Assembly (NCBI RefSeq): GCF_900604285.1
Contig: NZ_UWNY01000001.1
Span: 124,001-188,000, forward strand
Direction: 5' to 3'
DNA: 64,000 nucleotides
DNA from: Varibaculum vaginae
Lineage (GTDB): Bacteria; Actinomycetota; Actinomycetes; Actinomycetales; Actinomycetaceae
Below are positions 1 to 7,459 of this stretch, piece by piece. The position numbers were made by a program, and so were the translations under genes. A model generated the notes under the pieces. That model was given only the letters and a program-made list of their open reading frames with translations. It ran no database searches and was not told the origin of the DNA. The stretch's first letter is position 1. Every line of letters begins with the position of its first letter.

Positions 1-2
1 TT

Positions 3-1160
3 AGCGGGGAAAAACCGGTAGATATTGCTTTCGCTCATGTCAATAAACCGGTTCCGGCGCTACCAGAGTCGATTCCGGTAGCGCTGCGTGAATTGGTGAT
101 GCAGCTTTTGGAAAAAGAACCTCAAAACCGGCTGGCAAGTGCCGAACGATTAATGCAGCGCCTGGAGGAAGTTCAAATCTCCCTGACCCATCCTCACCTT
201 GAGGAACAGGAGCATCCCAGCCTCCAGGAGTCGCTTAACCTATCCCCGCAATCTCAAGAGGCAGCCGGGATTGACCTTGAAGCTGGAGTGCTTTCGGAGC
301 CAGCCGCAGAGTTAGAAAACTCCCAGGAAGACTTGGAAGAACTAACTGAGCTAGAAAAGATGCACCACAACGCGGCTGCGGTTAAAAAAAGTATTGAACT
401 GCAGCTTCCTTCCCCTACTTCCTCCCCTCTACCTGCCGAAACTACCCCTGCTCCAGGGGCTGCTTCCGGCAGTAACTGGCGACCCCCGTTTGCTGCTTCC
501 TGGCCAAAAGAAGAAGACGGATCGCGAATGCTCTATCTTTCCGGAGGAACTGTGCCCGCTCCCCCGGTTCTGCCCGATTCAATTCCTCTTCCTGAGGGCG
601 CGTGGGATCAGAGAATTAGGCAGCGGCAGCGTCCTCGCGAATTTGCCGAACTCATTCCCCCGGTATCTGCATCCCGCCCACGTTCCCAAATGCAACGCCT
701 ACGGGCTTTACCCCACGTTTTTAACTGGCGTAAAGCCCCAGCACCTCCTCGCTATGCAACCCCCGACACACCCGAAACCGAAAAGACGGCCTCTTCGCTG
801 GCGGCACCTTTAGTTTCTTGGAGTCATAGACTGGAATCCCAAATCGGATTACATCCAGCCGATTCCCTAGACGCCGAGGTAGCGCGGCTGCGTTGTCCCT
901 ACGAAAAAGTTGCCTTCTTCAGCCACAAATGGTGGAAACAAGATATTTCGCGAGCTCGGCATGGACGGCAAAATCGAAACACAGCACTACCCCTGGTTTT
1001 GGTTACTTTAATTTTATGGATTCTCGTAACCGCTCTTAGCTTCGGTATCAGTTTACTGTTTTCAGAGGCTAATTCCTCGGAAGCCTCTACCCAAAAAGCT
1101 ATGATAAATATAGTTTCGGAACAAAAGGAAGATACATGGCAGATTCTCCATACCGCATAG
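3..1160 (+). CDS. PknA-like serine/threonine kinase, C-terminal part (5' end outside window)
   Basis: The reading frame is open from the first bases of the window, so the gene starts upstream. The first ~50 codons read as the end of a protein-kinase C-lobe (SGEKPVDIAFAHVNKPVP, then a PQNR-type motif with an arginine typical of subdomain XI). About 270 residues of Pro/Glu/Ser-rich, probably disordered linker follow, then one hydrophobic segment around bases 985-1055 and a short tail. The topology (cytoplasmic kinase, linker, one membrane span) matches actinobacterial membrane kinases. Its last 25 bases overlap the start of pknB, so the two are probably co-transcribed, as in the pknA-pknB arrangement of other Actinobacteria. 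The catalytic core lies outside the window, so activity cannot be judged. The PknA name is inferred from context. Confidence 0.75.
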   Translation, partial: SGEKPVDIAFAHVNKPVPALPESIPVALRELVMQLLEKEPQNRLASAERLMQRLEEVQISLTHPHLEEQEHPSLQESLNLSPQSQEAAGIDLEAGVLSEPAAELENSQEDLEELTELEKMHHNAAAVKKSIELQLPSPTSSPLPAETTPAPGAASGSNWRPPFAASWPKEEDGSRMLYLSGGTVPAPPVLPDSIPLPEGAWDQRIRQRQRPREFAELIPPVSASRPRSQMQRLRALPHVFNWRKAPAPPRYATPDTPETEKTASSLAAPLVSWSHRLESQIGLHPADSLDAEVARLRCPYEKVAFFSHKWWKQDISRARHGRQNRNTALPLVLVTLILWILVTALSFGISLLFSEANSSEASTQKAMINIVSEQKEDTWQILHTA

Positions 1161-2935
1161 GCGGAGGCCGCTACGAAATCCGTTCCCTAATCGGCAGGGG
1201 CGGGATGGCTGAGGTACATCAGGCTTACGATACCCTGCTTTCCCGAGTTGTCGCCATCAAGATGTTGCGTATTGACCTGGCGAAAGATTCGGTGTTTTTA
1301 GCTCGTTTTCGGCGCGAGGCTCTAGCCTCTGCTTCCTTGAATCACGAGAACATAGTCCAGGTCTACGACACCGGCGAGCAAGTGGTTACCACTCCGGAAG
1401 GCACGGAAGTGCATGTTCCTTATATTGTGATGGAACTAGTAGAGGGACACACAGTTCACCAATTGCTGACCGACGGTCAACCAGTTCCCATCAATGAAGC
1501 AGTAGAGATTATGACGGGAGTCTTAAACGCCCTGGAATATTCGCACAAGCGCGGGTTAGTCCACCGTGACATTAAACCCGGCAATGTAATGATTACTAAC
1601 TCTGGCAAGATCAAGGTGATGGATTTTGGGATTGCCCGCGCCCTAGAGGATTCGGGACAAACTATGACCAGCACGGATGCTGTAGTAGGTACCGCTCAAT
1701 ATTTATCTCCGGAACAAGCACGCGGAGAAACGGTAGACACTCGCTCTGATCTTTACTCTTGTGGCTGTATGCTTTTCGAACTCCTGACCGGCAGGGCACC
1801 TTTCAAAGGAGATTCCGCAGTTTCAGTTGCCTATCAACACGTAGCAGAAATGCCGCCGCTTCCCTCTTCGATTGCCTCCGATATTAGCCCTGAACTAGAT
1901 CGGATGGTCATGAAGTCCCTGGCGAAACTACCAGAAGAACGCTATCAAGATGCAGCCTCCATGCGCTCAGACATGGTCAGGGCGGCTGCAGGCGCCGAAA
2001 TTTCTGCTCCGATGCTGCCACCGTTACCGGTAAGTACTCCTACCGAAGGTTTTATGCAGCCCCAAACCTCCTATCCACCTGCGCAATGGTCACAGGTAAT
2101 GGAAGAAGAATCAGAACCGGAATCGGAAGACGAGGAAGCGGCTCGCAAGAAGAAACGAAAGAGGATTATTTGGGCAGTTACTCTCGGGATAATAGTTGCT
2201 GTTGCACTAATAGGAACAATTTGGTGGCTGATTGCTTCCGGTAAAAATCAGGAACCCGAGCAGGTAACCATCCCTAAAGAAATTATCGGAATGAGCGCAA
2301 TTGAAGCACAACGCACCCTGGAGGACCTGGGGTTAACAATGGAACAGGGATCTGCTGTGGCTTCCGACGAAGTGGAAAAGGGGAAAGTGGCTAAAACTGA
2401 TCCTGATTCTGGTTCTAAAGTAGATCCGGGATCTACAGTAACGATTCATTTGTCCTCGGGAGCTGCTGAGATTACGGTACCCGATGTTTCCGGGCAAACC
2501 CAAGATGCCGCTAGAAAAACCCTAGAAGAAGCCGGTTTACGGGTGGGATCGGTAAAATATGAGGATGACGCTAGAACGGCATCTGAACGGGTAATCCGCA
2601 CCACCCCAGAAGCAGGTAGTTCAGTTAGCAAAGATGATGAAATTATTTTGGTGCTTTCCTCTGGCTATGTTTCGATTGACTCCGCTCAAGTAGTAGGTAA
2701 GAGCCAGCAAGATGGGTTGAGGTACCTGGCAGGTCTCGGTTTACAAACGAACACGGTAACGCAGGAAACCAGTCAAGCTCCCAATGGACAAATTATTTCG
2801 GTAGAGCCTTCCGGTAGGGTAAAGAACGGCGCGTCAGTAACAGTTAGAGTAGCGAAGACACCGCCGCAGCAGTCTGCTCCGCCCTCACAACCTACAAATA
2901 ATAGTTCTGAGGAGCCGGATCAGCCGAACCCCTAA
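1136..2935 (+). CDS. pknB: PASTA-domain serine/threonine protein kinase PknB
   Basis: A 599-residue membrane kinase that senses peptidoglycan fragments and phosphorylates cell-division and wall-synthesis proteins (family knowledge). Visible: glycine loop IGRGGMAEV (residues 19-27), invariant Lys42 in AIKML, catalytic HRDIKPGN with Asp145, DFG at 163-165, and an activation loop with several Ser/Thr. A Glu/Lys-rich juxtamembrane stretch precedes one transmembrane helix at about 344-368. Three PASTA repeats follow (about 379-443, 445-511, 512-575), then a Pro/Ser/Gln-rich tail. All key kinase residues are present. The ATG follows GGAAG and lies inside the 3' end of the upstream kinase. Three PASTA repeats is fewer than the four of M. 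tuberculosis PknB. Confidence 0.96.
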   Translation: MADSPYRIGGGRYEIRSLIGRGGMAEVHQAYDTLLSRVVAIKMLRIDLAKDSVFLARFRREALASASLNHENIVQVYDTGEQVVTTPEGTEVHVPYIVMELVEGHTVHQLLTDGQPVPINEAVEIMTGVLNALEYSHKRGLVHRDIKPGNVMITNSGKIKVMDFGIARALEDSGQTMTSTDAVVGTAQYLSPEQARGETVDTRSDLYSCGCMLFELLTGRAPFKGDSAVSVAYQHVAEMPPLPSSIASDISPELDRMVMKSLAKLPEERYQDAASMRSDMVRAAAGAEISAPMLPPLPVSTPTEGFMQPQTSYPPAQWSQVMEEESEPESEDEEAARKKKRKRIIWAVTLGIIVAVALIGTIWWLIASGKNQEPEQVTIPKEIIGMSAIEAQRTLEDLGLTMEQGSAVASDEVEKGKVAKTDPDSGSKVDPGSTVTIHLSSGAAEITVPDVSGQTQDAARKTLEEAGLRVGSVKYEDDARTASERVIRTTPEAGSSVSKDDEIILVLSSGYVSIDSAQVVGKSQQDGLRYLAGLGLQTNTVTQETSQAPNGQIISVEPSGRVKNGASVTVRVAKTPPQQSAPPSQPTNNSSEEPDQPNP

Positions 2936-2964
2936 ACCCCAGTCGGTAAACCGGGGAACAACAC

Positions 2965-3153
2965 TTAGAGGGCTCCGTCCTGGCTAAATCCCAGAGAGCT
3001 ATCTACGGTGGTTCCGGTTAAATCTAGGGTCTGAGAGACCCAGGGGAATAACCACCAGAAACAAGCCATAATGACCAGGGCAACCATCAATACCACCTGC
3101 AGAAATTTCAGCCATTTGGGACCGGGAAGTAAATCCCAGATTAACCCGCACAT
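2965..3153 (-). CDS. Small single-pass membrane protein beside the sortase
   Basis: A 62-residue protein with one strong hydrophobic helix (about residues 17-38, VVLMVALVIMACFWWLF) and a short hydrophilic C-terminus. The start is well supported: an ideal GGAGG sits 6 bases before the ATG. The start overlaps the last 13 bases of the upstream sortase gene, indicating translational coupling. No recognised domain. Small membrane proteins are often found next to sortases in this pknB/crgA neighbourhood, but no function is known to me. It may be a sortase partner; that is inference from position only. Confidence 0.7.
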   Translation of the reverse strand: MCGLIWDLLPGPKWLKFLQVVLMVALVIMACFWWLFPWVSQTLDLTGTTVDSSLGFSQDGAL

Positions 3154-3929
3154 GCGTTACCTCCTTCTGCTAATTCCTGGGGAATACCGCTTTTTCGAGG
3201 CACCCAATGGTCGAAGTTAAGATGCACAATATAGCGCTCCCAGTTCCCATATTCAGGGTTACAGGTGGTCATAGTCATTAGTCGTTCGGTGGGCTGCTCT
3301 CCCGGTTTTTCTGGTACCGGTAGAATGACGTTCGATTGGGTGGGTGACACAATCTTGTGGTTTCTAACCTTGTAGATTAACCACTCATTGTCGGTTTCCA
3401 TTACTACGGTGTCCCCGGGTTTCAATACGTCGATTCGCCGGAAGTTAGATCCAAACGATCTGCGGTGAGCAGCCACTGAGAAATTCCCAATTTGTCCTGG
3501 TAGTGCCGTTGTCTCGTAGTGTCCCGCAGCCCCGGTATTCAAAATTAGCTGAGTCGTCCCTTCCTTAACTGGGATCACCATATAGTTCCACTTCGGGACG
3601 TGCAGCGCCCCTAGAGTCTCATTTTCTTGTTTAATCCCAATACTGGGAGGAGCGCTTTTGCGCTCATCTTTGGAAATACGATTTGGGCAGCTCTTGGTGT
3701 TTTTCTGAAATGAATCCAGTGCTTGATGGTTATAGCTGGCCACCTGCCAGTCAGTGACGAACACGTCCCAAAACGCAAATAATCCAAACAGTAGTCCGAT
3801 AATAATTAAAAGTTCCCCGAAAGCTGCGATGGGGTCGAAGCGCTTACGGCGTTTTTCTTTTTCCAGCCGTGTTTGCTTGGTTTGTCTAATCATATTCTTC
3901 CGAGGTTTTCTATCCGGGTCACTGAGCAT
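3141..3929 (-). CDS. Class E-type sortase (membrane transpeptidase)
   Basis: A 262-residue sortase: cleaves a C-terminal sorting signal in exported proteins and links the protein to the wall or a pilin partner. A basic N-terminus is followed by one membrane helix at about 37-57, then the beta-barrel domain. The catalytic triad is readable: His155 in SVAAHRRSFG, Cys223 in MTMTTCNPEYG, Arg232 in ERYIVHL. The TTC-N-P signature and placement between pknB and crgA fit actinobacterial class E sortases. The ATG at 3929 follows GGGA; a second Met at residue 13 is possible. It is co-directional with the overlapping small membrane protein. No LPxTG-type substrate gene is recognised in the window, so it is probably a housekeeping enzyme. 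Confidence 0.9.
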   Translation of the reverse strand: MLSDPDRKPRKNMIRQTKQTRLEKEKRRKRFDPIAAFGELLIIIGLLFGLFAFWDVFVTDWQVASYNHQALDSFQKNTKSCPNRISKDERKSAPPSIGIKQENETLGALHVPKWNYMVIPVKEGTTQLILNTGAAGHYETTALPGQIGNFSVAAHRRSFGSNFRRIDVLKPGDTVVMETDNEWLIYKVRNHKIVSPTQSNVILPVPEKPGEQPTERLMTMTTCNPEYGNWERYIVHLNFDHWVPRKSGIPQELAEGGNACAG

Positions 3930-4045
3930 TTTTCCCTGCTATTATCCTAGACTGAATTTACCGGAAAACAGACGAAACTAGGTCTGCAGCACTATTCCCA
4001 CTAGAATGGGTTTTGCTAATATAATCGCACTTTTTGGAGGTTCTC

Positions 4046-4315
4046 GTGCCGGAGTCTCGTAAGCGCAAGGGCGCTCAGCCTCACCGCTCCCAGCAACCCG
4101 AAGAGTTAAATAAATCTTGGGCTGCTGACATGAAGCCCTCTCCTCGCTGGTGGGCACCCCTTTCAGTTACGCTAATGCTGATTGGATTGGTGTTAGTAGT
4201 GATCTACTATATTTCTTCTGGCGCCTACCCTATCCCTAGTGCCGGCAACTGGAACTTGGGTTTGGGGTTGGGTGTGGCCTTCGGGGGCTTCTTGATGCTG
4301 CTGCGTTGGAAGTGA
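4046..4315 (+). CDS. crgA: Cell division protein CrgA
   Basis: A small (89 residues from this start) integral membrane protein that helps recruit septal wall-synthesis proteins to FtsZ rings in Actinobacteria. A basic, Gln/Pro-rich cytoplasmic N-terminus leads to two membrane helices separated by a short loop: WWAPLSVTLMLIGLVLVVIYYI, then GLGLGVAFGGFLMLLRW. The YPIP-x(5)-GNWNL signature between them is diagnostic. I chose GTG at 4046 because GGAGG (4036-4040) sits 5 bases upstream; an upstream TTG at 4034 has no ribosome site. Location beside pknB and divergent from the sortase matches other actinobacterial genomes. Confidence 0.93.
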   Translation: MPESRKRKGAQPHRSQQPEELNKSWAADMKPSPRWWAPLSVTLMLIGLVLVVIYYISSGAYPIPSAGNWNLGLGLGVAFGGFLMLLRWK

Positions 4316-4385
4316 CGTCTACGGCCATTTCCAGCGCTTTCTTACTTTGAAGAGAACGCACTTTCTCTTTGTATCGAGAGTAATA

Positions 4386-4460
4386 GTAACCGGCGTTACC
4401 GAAACATTTCGGGTTAAGTGTTTACATTCCTGACTCGTTCCTCTATTGTTATTAATGTAA
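4386..4460. promoter_or_regulatory. Possible operator region upstream of the inositol genes
   Basis: Three inverted repeats sit in the 196-bp leader before iolG: GTAAC-CGGC-GTTAC (4386-4399), the adjacent CCGAAA-CA-TTTCGG (4399-4412), and a split repeat TTACATT (4422-4428) / AATGTAA (4454-4460). Such dyads are typical repressor sites. Binding by an inositol regulator is inference; no regulator gene lies nearby. Confidence 0.35.
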
Positions 4461-4511
4461 GGACAAAGGAATGGGAGCCTATTACTCCCCTACAGAGAAC
4501 AGAGTTGTTTT

Positions 4512-5504
4512 ATGTTGAGATTTGGATTATTGGGTGCCGGACGGATTGGCCATGTTCATGCTAAAACCCTAGCGGCTAACCCAGATGCTTCTCTAGAAGT
4601 AGTTTTTGATATTCGTCAAGATGCTGCCGACGCCTTGGCTAAACAATACGGCGGTCGCGGAGTCACCGATGAAAAAGAAATCTGGGATAACCCCGATATC
4701 GATGCGGTAATCATTGGTTCTCCGACACCTTTGCACGTTCCGCACATCATCGCGGCCGCTAAATCCGGTAAAGCTGCACTTTGCGAAAAACCGGTAGCCA
4801 TGGAAACTGCAAAAGTTGAAGAACTACGGGAAGCCCTTAAAGGGCTAGATCCCACGGTGATGCTGGGATTCAACCGTCGCTTTGATCCCTCATTTGCACG
4901 CGTAAAAGAACTAATGGATCAGGGAGAAATCGGCAAAGTTGAACAGGTAACCATCATTTCTCGTGACCCGGCTGCCCCGCCCGCCGACTACATTAAAGTT
5001 TCGGGTGGAATCTTCAAAGATATGACCATCCACGATTTCGATATGGCACGCTTCCTGTTGGGCGATATTGACACCGTAACCACTATTCCTCAAAACCTGG
5101 ATCCGGAAATTGCCGCTTGCAACGACTTTGACGCTGCGGTGATTGTACTAACTGCTAAGTCGGGTGCAGTAGCCACCATTATTAACAACCGCCACTGCGC
5201 AACCGGTTATGACCAGCGCCTGGAAGTTACCGGACACGAGGGGCAACTTAATGCCGATAATATGCGTCCCACCACGGTGGCGCTGTCCAAAGATAGCTAT
5301 TCGCTTTCCCGCGAGCCCTATCTGGACTTCTTCCTAACTCGCTACGCGGATGCCTACGCAGCTGAACTTAACCAGTTCATCGCGATCGTTAAAGAGGGCG
5401 GCAAACCCACTCCTTCTATCGAAGACGGAGCGCAGGCATTACTGCTGGCAGAAGCGGCTGAAAAGTCCGCCCGCGAGCAGCGTCCGGTTAAAGTTGGCGA
5501 ATAG
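4512..5504 (+). CDS. iolG: Inositol 2-dehydrogenase (Gfo/Idh/MocA family)
   Basis: A 330-residue NAD-dependent dehydrogenase, predicted to oxidise myo-inositol (or a related cyclitol/sugar) at C2 to the inosose. An N-terminal Rossmann fold carries GAGRIG (residues 8-13). The family EKP motif has Lys93, and Asp170 and His174 in DMTIHDFD match the K-D-H catalytic set of IolG enzymes in spacing. The C-terminal alpha/beta domain is full length. The ATG has only a weak ribosome site. It is followed 145 bp later by an IolE-like gene in the same direction, and the pair points to inositol catabolism. Other Gfo/Idh sugar dehydrogenases cannot be excluded from sequence alone. Confidence 0.82.
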   Translation: MLRFGLLGAGRIGHVHAKTLAANPDASLEVVFDIRQDAADALAKQYGGRGVTDEKEIWDNPDIDAVIIGSPTPLHVPHIIAAAKSGKAALCEKPVAMETAKVEELREALKGLDPTVMLGFNRRFDPSFARVKELMDQGEIGKVEQVTIISRDPAAPPADYIKVSGGIFKDMTIHDFDMARFLLGDIDTVTTIPQNLDPEIAACNDFDAAVIVLTAKSGAVATIINNRHCATGYDQRLEVTGHEGQLNADNMRPTTVALSKDSYSLSREPYLDFFLTRYADAYAAELNQFIAIVKEGGKPTPSIEDGAQALLLAEAAEKSAREQRPVKVGE

Positions 5505-5649
5505 ATTTCGAGCACCGATCTCGGCTTCGCTTTTAAACGAGGCAAGACATTAAGGTCCGCTAGGACACAAATATTAACCAATACAAAAAATAAAAAATAT
5601 CAGGTCGCGTAAAAGACGTTTCACCTGGAAACCAATAATGGAGGAAAAT

Positions 5650-6513
5650 ATGAAGATTGCGGGAGCTCCGATTTCTTGGGGCGTATGCGAGGTACCAGGT
5701 TGGGGATACCAGATGACCCCACAGCGGGTCCTGACCGAGATGAAGGAAATCGGCTTAACTGCCACCGAATTCGGCCCTCAGGGTTGGCTGCCAATTGAGG
5801 CTGCCGCGCGTGCGGAAGAAGTTGGGAAATATGACCTGAAACCGGTCGGAGCTTTCTTCCTGGCAATCATGCACGATCCCCAGGTTGATCCGATTCCAGC
5901 AGTAAAGAAAGAACTGGAAGCATTCCGAGTAGCTGGCGGCGAGTACCTAATTCTAGCCGCTGATTCTGGCCGTGATGGCTATGATGATCGCCCAGTGCTA
6001 GACGACGAGGGTTGGAAGACTCTGTTCGGTAACTTGGATCGGATCAGCGACGTCTGCGCCGAGGCAGGAGTGAAAGCCTGCGTTCACCCGCACTGGGGAA
6101 CCATGATTCAAAATGACTGCGAGATTCGCAAGATGCTGGATGAATCCAAGGTGGCGCTCTGCCTGGACACCGGACACATGGTCTGTGGTGGCTGCGATCC
6201 GGAAGCAATTGTTAAGGAATACCCCGGTCGCACCGTGATTGTTCACGCCAAGGATGTACATAGGGAAATGACCGACAAGCTGCTTCCGGGTGAAATTACC
6301 TGGTCGCAGGGAGTTAAGGCCGGCATGTTTGCTCCTATCGGCGAAGGCGATATTGATTTCGGCACCATTGTGGCAGAACTCGATAAAGCTGGCTTCGACG
6401 GATACTACGTACTGGAGCAAGACATCATGATTGACGAGGAGCCCCCGGCTGGTGGCGGTCCGAAAGTTAATGCAGAAAAGTCCCTGAAGGCGCTGCAAAA
6501 ACTCGCTGGCTAA
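5650..6513 (+). CDS. IolE-like inosose dehydratase / sugar-phosphate isomerase-epimerase family protein
   Basis: A 287-residue TIM-barrel protein of the xylose-isomerase-like (AP endonuclease family 2) fold. N-terminal GAPISWGVCEVPGWG is typical of IolE-type 2-keto-myo-inositol dehydratases. Candidate metal ligands are visible: Glu in TATEFGPQG, His in CVHPHWGT, Asp/His in CLDTGH, His in VIVHAKDV, and Glu in YVLEQD near the C-terminus. ATG 5650 is chosen because GGAGG (5640-5644) lies 5 bases before it; the in-frame ATG at 5638 overlaps that site. It lies downstream of iolG and probably acts on its product. No iolB, iolC, iolD or transporter is present here. Substrate is inferred. Confidence 0.78.
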   Translation: MKIAGAPISWGVCEVPGWGYQMTPQRVLTEMKEIGLTATEFGPQGWLPIEAAARAEEVGKYDLKPVGAFFLAIMHDPQVDPIPAVKKELEAFRVAGGEYLILAADSGRDGYDDRPVLDDEGWKTLFGNLDRISDVCAEAGVKACVHPHWGTMIQNDCEIRKMLDESKVALCLDTGHMVCGGCDPEAIVKEYPGRTVIVHAKDVHREMTDKLLPGEITWSQGVKAGMFAPIGEGDIDFGTIVAELDKAGFDGYYVLEQDIMIDEEPPAGGGPKVNAEKSLKALQKLAG

Positions 6514-6548
6514 ATAAAATGCTACTAACTAGTTAGTGAAAAATAAAT

Positions 6549-6592
6549 AAAAGGTTGGGGGTTGCAACTTACGTTGCAACCCCCAACCTTTT
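6549..6592. terminator. Strong bidirectional intrinsic terminator
   Basis: A perfect 20-bp stem (left arm 6549-6568, right arm 6573-6592) with loop TTAC. The stem has a GC-rich core and AAAA/TTTT flanks, so both strands end in T-rich tracts. It separates the IolE-like gene (plus) from rpmG (minus), which converge here. Confidence 0.9.
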
Positions 6593-6759
6593 GTTATTTC
6601 TTAGCCTTAACTATTAGCGTTTAGGCTTATGTCTTCTTTTTTAAAGTTTTAGAGAGCGGTACCTAGTCGCAAAGAAATCAGGTATTCCAGCTTATAAAAC
6701 TCGGCTGTCTCTGGCAGCATCCCAACCGAAAGCTACCGCCCGCTACCGTAATTCGAACC

Positions 6760-6930
6760 TTAGCGAGTTTCTTTATGCAGCGTAGACTTGCGGCAGCGCG
6801 GGCAGTACTTGTTCAGTTCCAAGCGATCCGGGTTATTCCGACGATTCTTCTTGGTGATGTAGTTACGCTCTTTACACTCGCTGCACGCCAAGGTGATCTT
6901 AGGGCGAACATCGGACGACTTGCTGGCCAT
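6760..6930 (-). CDS. rpmG: 50S ribosomal protein L33
   Basis: A 56-residue large-subunit protein: [20 protein letters not shown], then [20 protein letters not shown] and [16 protein letters not shown]. It has the zinc-ribbon (C+) form with two CxxC pairs, Cys16/Cys19 and Cys43/Cys46. A C+ form means it depends on zinc; many bacteria carry a second C- copy for zinc shortage, but none is seen here. It lies directly downstream of tRNA-Thr and tRNA-Met in the same direction, a common actinobacterial arrangement suggesting co-transcription with the tRNAs. Confidence 0.95.
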   Translation of the reverse strand: MASKSSDVRPKITLACSECKERNYITKKNRRNNPDRLELNKYCPRCRKSTLHKETR

Positions 6931-6998
6931 TCTTATTTACCTCTATGTCTCGGGCCGCCCGATCAGCGGCATTTCCTATTTCAATCTAAATTGAAAAG

Positions 6999-7072
6999 TA
7001 GCGAGGGCGGGGTTCGAACCCGCGACCTCACGATTATGAGTCGTGCGCTCTCACCAACTGAGCTACCCCGCC
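6999..7072 (-). tRNA. tRNA-Met (CAT), elongator type
   Basis: Full cloverleaf: acceptor GGCGGGG pairs with CCTCGCT (two G-U pairs), anticodon stem CACGA/TCGTG, loop CTCATAA with anticodon CAT, T-loop TTCGAAC. The anticodon stem lacks the three G-C pairs of initiator tRNA and position 1 is paired, so this is an elongator (a lysidine-modified Ile tRNA is less likely). The 3' CCA is not encoded. Confidence 0.93.
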
Positions 7073-7097
7073 GCTTGAGGATCTGTTAGACAAATCC

Positions 7098-7173
7098 TGG
7101 AGCCCCGACAGGGATTTGAACCCTGGACCTTCTCCTTACCATGGAGACGCTCTGCCTACTGAGCTATCGGGGC
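7098..7173 (-). tRNA. tRNA-Thr (GGT)
   Basis: Cloverleaf with acceptor GCCCCGA/TCGGGGC, anticodon stem TCTCC/GGAGA, loop ATGGTAA giving anticodon GGT, and T-loop TTCAAAT. Unlike its two neighbours, the 3' CCA is encoded (7098-7100). Confidence 0.94.
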
Positions 7174-7266
7174 AACAGCAAACAAACCCACTGGCTAAAC
7201 GGTTCTTATTCCGTTCTGCCTGTTAGCAGTTTGCCGTGTGTTACCAAGTCCGAAGACTTAGCACCG

Positions 7267-7348
7267 TGGCGGGTGAGGGATTCGAACCCCCGAAGGCTAC
7301 GCCGGCTGATTTACAGTCAGATCCCTTTGGCCGCTTGGGTAACCCGCC
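7267..7348 (-). tRNA. tRNA-Tyr (GTA)
   Basis: Class II tRNA of 82 bases with a long variable arm: acceptor GGCGGGT/ACCCGCC, anticodon loop CTGTAAA (GTA), T-loop TTCGAAT. The 3' CCA is not encoded. It is first of the Tyr-Thr-Met-rpmG series on the minus strand. Confidence 0.94.
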
Positions 7349-7459
7349 TTGTACACTCAGGCACCCCAAAAGACTATCAAACCGTGTTGAACATACAAAA
7401 ACCCTAGCAAGGAAAGTTACCCACTTCACCGAATTTTTCGATTCTTACTCTTTATGTAC

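Noticed and set aside
5998-6498. 166-codon minus-strand ORF inside the IolE-like gene
   Set aside because: Antisense shadow of a conserved TIM-barrel gene; no start context.
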